DNA from: Candidatus Aminicenantota bacterium
GTDB taxonomy: Bacteria; Acidobacteriota; Aminicenantia; Aminicenantales; Aminicenantaceae
Direction of reading: 5' to 3'
DNA length: 9,206 bases
Assembly: GCA_013139435.1 (NCBI GenBank)
Contig: WTAW01000292.1
Location: forward strand, 1 to 9,206
Shown here in pieces: positions 5,092 through 9,206 of the stretch. The position numbers were made by a program, and so were the translations under genes. Positions within the stretch are counted from its first letter, which is position 1; each line of letters opens with the position of its first letter. Under the pieces are notes generated by a model. It had not been told where the DNA came from and made no database searches. It saw only the letters and a program-made list of their open reading frames with translations.

Positions 5092-6237
5092 ATGGACTTT
5101 TTACTATCCGAAGAACAGGAGATTTTGAAGGAATCCATCAGAAATTTTGCTGGAAAAGAGATCCAGCCTTTGGTCAAAGAATATGATGAGAAAGGCTGTT
5201 GGCCGGAGGAATTGACACAAAAGTTGGGAGATATGGGGCTTTTGGGGATTGTTATCCCAACCGAATATGCTGGAGCTGGATACTCCAACGTGGATTATGT
5301 GATTATTTTGGAGGAGATAGCAAAAGTGGACCCTGCGGTGGGACTTGTCGTTGCTGCGCATAATTCCCTGTGTTCCAATCACTTCAACTTCTTTGCCAGC
5401 GAAGACCAGAAGAAGAAGTATCTGACCAGATTGGCCTCTGGACAGACTCTTGGGGCCTGGGGACTGACGGAGTCTAGCGCCGGTTCGGATGCGGCTGCGA
5501 TGAAAACAAAGGCCGAGAAAAAGGGCGATCACTGGATCTTGAACGGATCAAAAACATTTATCACTAATGGTTCTTTAGCTGAGATATTAGTCGTGATGGC
5601 GGTGACCGACCCACAAGCGGAGAAAAAGGGCATTTCATCATTCATCCTGGAGAAGGGGACGGAAGGATTTTCCATCGGAAAAAAAGAGGACAAGCTCGGC
5701 ATCAGGGCATCTGATACTGCAGAGCTCATATTTGAAGATGTTCAGATCCCAGCAGACAATTTGATCGGTGAAGAGGGCAAAGGTTATCGACAGGCGATGT
5801 CGATCCTGGATGGTGGAAGGGTGAGTATCGCGGGATTCTCTTTAGGCGTTGCAGCTGGGGCTTTGGAAACTAGCCTCAAGTATGCTAAAAAAAGAGAGCA
5901 GTTCCAACAGCCTATTGCCAATTTTCAAGCCATCCAGTGGATGCTTGCGGATGGATTCACTGAGTTGGAAGCTGCTCGCCTCCTGACATATCGTGCGGCA
6001 TTTCTCGAGGACCAAGGAAAGAAGATCCCCAAAGAGTCGGCGATGGCCAAACTCTTTTCCAGTGAACTGGCTGTCCGGGCCGCAAGAGACGCAGTCCAGA
6101 TTCATGGAGGATATGGATTCACCAAGGATTATCCTGTTGAGAAATATTACCGAGATTGTATGCTGGCCACTATAGGAGAAGGGACCTCTGAGATCCAGCG
6201 GTGGATTATCGCTCAGAAGGTGCTTTCCGAATACTAA
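5092..6237 (+). CDS. Short-chain acyl-CoA dehydrogenase (butyryl-CoA dehydrogenase type)
   Basis: 381-residue FAD enzyme that oxidises an acyl-CoA to the 2,3-enoyl-CoA and passes electrons to ETF; it can work in the reductive direction in butyrate-forming anaerobes. Both family signatures are present: G-L-T-E-S-S-A-G-S-D near residues 122-131 and Q-I-H-G-G-Y-G-F near 338-345. The C-terminal G-E-G-T-S-E-I-Q carries Glu363 at the position of the catalytic base in short- and medium-chain enzymes. K-R-E-Q-F-Q-Q-P-I lies in the FAD/dimer region. Length is typical and there is no frame break. The start has a good Shine-Dalgarno (AAGGAG at 5081-5086, five bases before ATG). meaB follows after 97 bp on the same strand, suggesting an operon for branched or propionyl-type acyl-CoA use; no etfAB is in view. 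Exact chain length cannot be told. Confidence 0.93.
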   Translation: MDFLLSEEQEILKESIRNFAGKEIQPLVKEYDEKGCWPEELTQKLGDMGLLGIVIPTEYAGAGYSNVDYVIILEEIAKVDPAVGLVVAAHNSLCSNHFNFFASEDQKKKYLTRLASGQTLGAWGLTESSAGSDAAAMKTKAEKKGDHWILNGSKTFITNGSLAEILVVMAVTDPQAEKKGISSFILEKGTEGFSIGKKEDKLGIRASDTAELIFEDVQIPADNLIGEEGKGYRQAMSILDGGRVSIAGFSLGVAAGALETSLKYAKKREQFQQPIANFQAIQWMLADGFTELEAARLLTYRAAFLEDQGKKIPKESAMAKLFSSELAVRAARDAVQIHGGYGFTKDYPVEKYYRDCMLATIGEGTSEIQRWIIAQKVLSEY

Positions 6238-6283
6238 CGTGATGCCTATATCAATGTCGGTACGATATCCAGTAATATCTTGA

Positions 6284-6308
6284 CCTGAGTCAGGGAGTGG
6301 ACAGCCAC
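6284..6308. repeat. Small palindrome and hairpin between dehydrogenase and meaB
   Basis: CCTGAGTCAGG (6284-6294) is an 11-bp palindrome around a central G. GTGG-ACAG-CCAC (6297-6308) is a 4-bp hairpin directly after it. Neither is followed by a T-run, so it does not look like an intrinsic terminator. It may be a processing or protein-binding site, or chance. Confidence 0.25.
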
Positions 6309-6334
6309 CGATAATTTCAGGCAGATCATTTGAT

Positions 6335-7273
6335 ATGAAAAATTTGGTGGAAAAGATCTTAAAGGGGGATTCAGTTGCAATTGCACGGGGGATTTCTCTA
6401 GTTGAGAACAATCCAGACGAGACGCAGATGCTGATGAAGGAGATCTTTCCACACACAGGAGAATCCACTGTAATAGGAATAACTGGTGCGCCCGGCACAG
6501 GAAAAAGCACTCTTGTCGATCAAATGATCGATGTACTTATTGAAAAAAAGAGAAAAATCGGAATTGTAGCCGTAGACCCGTCAAGCCCCTTCACTGGAGG
6601 AGCCATACTCGGTGACCGAATCAGGATGATGCGCCACAGCGTTCATCCTGATGTCTTCATCCGGAGCATGGCAACCCGTGGGCATATGGGTGGGCTGGCC
6701 AAGGCGTCGGGAGAAGCTCTTTTGATCCTGGAAGCTTCGGGTAAAGACTTCCTTCTAGTGGAAACTGTGGGTGTCGGTCAGGATGAGATAGAAGTGGTTC
6801 AGCTGGCGGATATTATTATTGTTATTCTGACCCCTGGTTCAGGAGATGAGATCCAAATATTTAAAGCGGGGATCATGGAAATTGCAGATTTATTTGTTAT
6901 CAACAAGGCCGACTCTCCTGATGCGGAAAAAACCGAACGACAGATCAAGGCTATGCTTGATTTTGGGAATAAAGGTGAAACTGCTCCTCCCGTGTTAAAA
7001 ACTGTGGCTACGGAAGGACATGGGATCAAGCCACTTATCGAAAGGATCGACCACATCGTTACGTCCCGAAATGAAGAGACACGCGCAGAGCGAAGAAAAA
7101 AAAGGATATCCTATTTATTGAGAGAGATCATAAACGAAAGACTCTTCAAGGAAGCTATGAAGAATATTCAAGATGTGGATTTTGATGAATGTGTGAATGA
7201 TATTTATAATCACACGTCGGATCCATACACTATTGCTGATCAGATCATCAACACTCTAACTAAAAAGGCTTAG
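6335..7273 (+). CDS. meaB: MeaB/ArgK-family G3E GTPase, methylmalonyl-CoA mutase chaperone
   Basis: 312-residue P-loop GTPase of the MeaB/ArgK branch of G3E proteins, which load and protect the adenosylcobalamin cofactor of methylmalonyl-CoA mutase or related acyl-CoA mutases. Seen: Walker A G-A-P-G-T-G-K-S-T at residues 51-59, V-A-V-D-P-S-S-P-F-T-G-G-A-I-L-G-D-R near 78-95, the family-typical R-S-M-A-T-R-G-H-M-G-G-L, the E-T-V-G-V-G-Q-D-E segment, and the guanine-specificity motif N-K-A-D near 190-193. A C-terminal dimerisation helix region follows. Length is normal. The ATG at 6335 gives the expected N-terminus, though the Shine-Dalgarno is weak. It follows the acyl-CoA dehydrogenase gene. 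No mutase, epimerase or carboxylase gene is in the window, so its client enzyme is encoded elsewhere. Its last 14 bp overlap the convergent flavodoxin gene. Confidence 0.93.
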   Translation: MKNLVEKILKGDSVAIARGISLVENNPDETQMLMKEIFPHTGESTVIGITGAPGTGKSTLVDQMIDVLIEKKRKIGIVAVDPSSPFTGGAILGDRIRMMRHSVHPDVFIRSMATRGHMGGLAKASGEALLILEASGKDFLLVETVGVGQDEIEVVQLADIIIVILTPGSGDEIQIFKAGIMEIADLFVINKADSPDAEKTERQIKAMLDFGNKGETAPPVLKTVATEGHGIKPLIERIDHIVTSRNEETRAERRKKRISYLLREIINERLFKEAMKNIQDVDFDECVNDIYNHTSDPYTIADQIINTLTKKA

Positions 7274-7766
7274 GCTGGGAATAAAGAATCGAGATCCAAC
7301 GGGCGAAGGCACGCGCGTCATCCAGGTCATTTTGGTCGGGATGATTGCGGGCAGATACCGCCATTTCTGCCCATGCCGCATGTTCAGGAGATCTTATCAA
7401 GACTTCTAAATCTTCGGGAGAGATTTTTCCTCTACAGGAGAAACTCCCCAACACCTTGGCTTTTGGAGCGAGAACAACGGCGTTTTCTAAAGCTTCTCTG
7501 GACAATTGACTCCCTGTCAGCGATCCATGCGTGGAGAAGAGAGCGATTTTTTTTCCCTGTGGGATGTTTTTCAGGAAGGCTTCGACTTTGAAAGGCACGC
7601 TGTGGGAGTGGACAGGAAAACCAACGAACACAAGAGTGTATTCATCCAGATCCGAGCACTCATCGATCTTTTTTATCTCTTTGTCATGTTCCAGTGTTTC
7701 ATAAATCGCCTCTGCGATTTTTTGGGTGTTTCCTGTGAGGCTGAAATAAGTAACGAGAGTTTTCAA
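7260..7766 (-). CDS. Flavodoxin-family protein
   Basis: 168-residue flavodoxin-like protein, predicted cytoplasmic, binding FMN for one-electron transfer. The N-terminus T-Y-F-S-L-T-G-N-T at residues 6-14 is the FMN-phosphate loop. V-F-V-G-F-P-V-H-S-H-S-V-P near 47-59 and I-A-L-F-S-T-H-G-S near 74-82 are the typical later loops. The C-terminal third is less typical and has A-R-N-H-P-D, seen in several flavodoxin-domain proteins of anaerobes. The start is TTG at 7766-7764: no in-frame ATG fits, and the FMN loop would be lost with a later start. It begins 16 bp after the outer-membrane protein gene, so both probably share a transcript. Its redox partner is unknown. Confidence 0.85.
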   Translation of the reverse strand: MKTLVTYFSLTGNTQKIAEAIYETLEHDKEIKKIDECSDLDEYTLVFVGFPVHSHSVPFKVEAFLKNIPQGKKIALFSTHGSLTGSQLSREALENAVVLAPKAKVLGSFSCRGKISPEDLEVLIRSPEHAAWAEMAVSARNHPDQNDLDDARAFARWISILYSQPKPF

Positions 7767-7782
7767 CGTCGAAATTCCCAGA

Positions 7783-8691
7783 CTAAAATTTGAATCGGAT
7801 GCCGAATTTTAATTGTAAGGTACTGAAATTCAATTCACCCGATCGGAGATTCCTGATCGATTCATCATCTGGCGTATCGATATGCCCCTGGAGGATCTCA
7901 TAGTAATTGTCGAGGCCGAACATTTGATCTTCGTAGTAATAGAGAGAGGCCTTTCCTGGGTCATCGATCACCAATACGCCATCCTGGTAGAATTTATACT
8001 GATGGGCTCCCTTAAAGCCGTTCACTTTGGACCAGATCTTTTCTATCTCAAACACGACCGCAACGTGTTGAATCACATCGTACTCTACGCCTAATCCTGC
8101 GTACCACCCCAAAGAGTCTGATGAATATGAATCCTCTTGTTTGGACTCATAGAGGAATTCTCTTCCAAGCACTTCTATCATCAATGTATAATTGTTTTCA
8201 ACTTTGTATTTCGCATAGATAATGTGCCTGCCCACGTTTCCGAAGAGATGAAGCCCCTTAAGAAAAGGAAGTTCTGCGGCATAGCTGACACCTATCTTGA
8301 GGTTTAATCCGCTCACATCATTCAAAAGATATTGAGCTTCCTCTTGAGCGCGATCTCCGCTAGAGTATGTGATCTCTCCCTCTTCTAATCCTGAAAGCTT
8401 GCTTCCTGCAAAGTTCAACCCAAATCCTTTAAAGATCGGGATTCGTAGTTCGATCTCAATGTTGGAGCCGTAAGTGGGAGCCACAAATTCACCAGCTACA
8501 GTTCCCGGATATTCCGTGCTGTAGTCTCGCCATTGTGAGTTGAGAGATGGGATCCAGGTTTCCATGTCGCCCTCAGCATACGAGTTTGTATTAAAGCTCA
8601 GCTTCAGACTTATTTTTTCCGCATACACAGGATGTGTGAAAAGCAGAGCGAGAATCAGGACCAGCAGTGCCGGTATTTTTTTTGTGCACAT
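7783..8691 (-). CDS. Outer-membrane beta-barrel-like protein of unknown function
   Basis: 302-residue exported protein. It starts with a signal peptide (K-K, hydrophobic residues 6-18, V-Y-A cleavage site before Glu25). The mature part alternates polar and hydrophobic residues, is rich in Tyr and Gly, has several barrel-strand-like stretches (for example L-G-W-Y-A-G-L-G-V-E-Y), and ends L-K-F-G-I-R-F-K-F, with the terminal Phe usual for outer-membrane barrels. I recognise no specific family; a porin or a surface barrel is likely. The ATG at 8691 is chosen because it places the signal peptide at the N-terminus. The same frame is open to a GTG at 8967, but that 92-residue extension is encoded by repeat DNA. 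No strong Shine-Dalgarno is visible. The flavodoxin gene follows after 16 bp. Confidence 0.78.
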   Translation of the reverse strand: MCTKKIPALLVLILALLFTHPVYAEKISLKLSFNTNSYAEGDMETWIPSLNSQWRDYSTEYPGTVAGEFVAPTYGSNIEIELRIPIFKGFGLNFAGSKLSGLEEGEITYSSGDRAQEEAQYLLNDVSGLNLKIGVSYAAELPFLKGLHLFGNVGRHIIYAKYKVENNYTLMIEVLGREFLYESKQEDSYSSDSLGWYAGLGVEYDVIQHVAVVFEIEKIWSKVNGFKGAHQYKFYQDGVLVIDDPGKASLYYYEDQMFGLDNYYEILQGHIDTPDDESIRNLRSGELNFSTLQLKFGIRFKF

Positions 8692-8798
8692 AGGACAGTC
8701 ATTTTCCCATAATTTACGATAAAATTCCAGATTTTTATAAGCCTTTTGAGACCTTTTAGTCGAATCAGCCAGATGAAGGATGGAATCCCGCCATGGCA

Positions 8799-8904
8799 GT
8801 ATTTCCAAAACCGTGATGAATGACGTTCCGAGTGTTCCAATTGGTGATTTCGAAAACACGCTCAGCTTCCCCAGCGAGGGAACTTCGCTCGGATCCGGGC
8901 TTCC
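8799..8904 (-). mobile_element. Diverged, inverted copy of the 106-bp element
   Basis: On the minus strand this aligns end to end with 4548-4653 at identical length. The stretch 8853-8887 matches the complement of 4565-4599 at 33 of 35 positions, and the end TATTTCCAAAACCG (8800-8813) resembles the terminal repeat of the other copy. The opposite end (near 8888-8904) has drifted, so this copy has lost its perfect terminal symmetry. The middle near 8820-8845 is poorly conserved. Confidence 0.6.
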
Positions 8905-8907
8905 CTC

Positions 8908-8927
8908 ACATCTCCCCTTGGAGATGT
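8908..8927. repeat. Perfect 8-bp hairpin
   Basis: ACATCTCC-CCTT-GGAGATGT, an uninterrupted 8-bp stem with a 4-nt loop, directly beside the diverged 106-bp element. No T-run on either strand, so not a normal intrinsic terminator. Probably part of the repeat's surroundings. Confidence 0.5.
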
Positions 8928-9043
8928 ACCATGCCCGTCCAGCCCTTCTCACGGTTTTCTCCACCACACAATTGGCTCACTCAATAACGCGATTCGATTC
9001 CTGCCATCAAGGTTTTGGGGAGGTTTGTTTGACTGCCGCTAAT

Positions 9044-9072
9044 TTTACGTTTAATGAGAGATGTGATATTAT
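9044..9072 (+). promoter_or_regulatory. Candidate extended -10 promoter of acylphosphatase copy 2
   Basis: TTTACG at 9044-9049, 17-bp spacer, TGA then TATTAT at 9067-9072: the same elements as in copy 1. Three spacer bases differ (9055, 9058, 9063). Confidence 0.5.
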
Positions 9073-9088
9073 TACCCCAAAATTACGG

Positions 9089-9206
9089 ATGGAAATAAGG
9101 GCACACGTTTTTGTTTCAGGACGCGTTCAGGGAGTATTCTTTCGAGACCACACTCAAAGATGGGCATCTTCTCTCAGTTTAACAGGCTGGGTAAGGAATT
9201 TGTACG
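9089..9206 (+). CDS. acyP: Acylphosphatase, copy 2 (5' part, runs off window)
   Basis: The first 39 codons of a second acylphosphatase gene. They encode exactly the same residues as copy 1, including Arg19 and Asn37 at the active site; the four base differences (GGG/GGA, ACC/ACT, GGT/GGC, GTG/GTA) are all silent. Whether the rest is intact cannot be seen. Perfect protein conservation with only silent change suggests both copies have been kept functional, or are very recent. It diverges from the outer-membrane protein gene. Confidence 0.85.
   Translation, partial: MEIRAHVFVSGRVQGVFFRDHTQRWASSLSLTGWVRNLY

Larger units (their letters stand above)
8692..9088. other. Gene-poor spacer with repeat element and hairpin
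   Basis: About 400 bp upstream of the outer-membrane protein gene and of the second acylphosphatase gene, which diverge from here. It holds a diverged 106-bp element (8799-8904), a perfect 8-bp hairpin (8908-8927), and, from 9012 on, sequence related to the left flank of acylphosphatase copy 1. No gene is recognised. A long minus-strand frame crosses it, but its translation is that of the repeat. Confidence 0.75.
9040..9206 (+). repeat. Acylphosphatase module, direct repeat copy 2 (cut by window end)
   Basis: Gapless match to 3352-3518 at an offset of 5688 bp, 160 of 167 identical. The match covers the promoter-like region and the first 39 codons and is still running at the window end. Weak similarity of the same spacing extends left to 9012. 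Confidence 0.9.

Noticed and set aside
5842..6510. Long minus-strand frame opposite acyl-CoA dehydrogenase and meaB
   Set aside because: It lies antisense to two clear family genes and its translation has no domain character.
8692..8967. GTG-started 92-residue extension of the outer-membrane protein
   Set aside because: It would bury the signal peptide, and its translation derives from the repeat element.

Overview
The window reads as a chromosomal segment of a Gram-negative bacterium. A protein with a signal peptide, a beta-barrel look and a C-terminal Phe indicates an outer membrane, and a binding lipoprotein has an N-terminal lipobox. A short-chain acyl-CoA dehydrogenase beside a MeaB-type GTPase suggests acyl-CoA and possibly methylmalonyl-CoA metabolism. 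The lipobox (F-L-S-C) is of the looser kind common in spirochaetes, and the small YHS/TRASH-like membrane protein resembles ones from Desulfobacterota. I cannot assign a phylum from this. No rRNA, tRNA, CRISPR array, phage gene or transposase is visible.

Layout: (1) 1-1260, minus strand: a DUF72 (YecE-like) gene followed by the 5' part of a diaminopimelate decarboxylase gene that runs off the left edge. (2) 1386-2378, plus: an orphan lipoprotein of the ABC_sub_bind (PF04392) family, convergent with thiD (2492-3271, minus). (3) 3401-4220, plus: acylphosphatase, then a possible tiny ORF overlapping the start of a cupin gene. (4) 4225-4491, minus: a small membrane protein with a Cys motif. (5) 4492-5091: a 600-bp gene-poor stretch full of inverted repeats. 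It holds a 106-bp element with perfect 15-bp terminal inverted repeats, a strongly foldable 81-nt segment, and a perfect 14-bp inverted repeat enclosing a 40-codon ORF. (6) 5092-7273, plus: acyl-CoA dehydrogenase and meaB, probably one transcription unit. (7) 7260-8691, minus: an outer-membrane protein gene, then a flavodoxin gene whose 3' end overlaps meaB. (8) 8692-9088: a second gene-poor stretch with a diverged, inverted copy of the 106-bp element. (9) 9089-9206, plus: the start of a second acylphosphatase gene, almost identical to the first and in the same orientation.

The most unusual signals are the duplicated acylphosphatase modules and the repeat-rich spacers. The two acylphosphatase copies share 160 of 167 aligned bases. 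All four coding differences are silent, and all three upstream differences fall in the 17-bp spacer of a shared candidate promoter. They form direct repeats around a 5.7-kb block. The metabolic genes themselves belong to ordinary families. No complete new multi-gene system is evident; novelty, if any, lies in the intergenic elements and the duplication.
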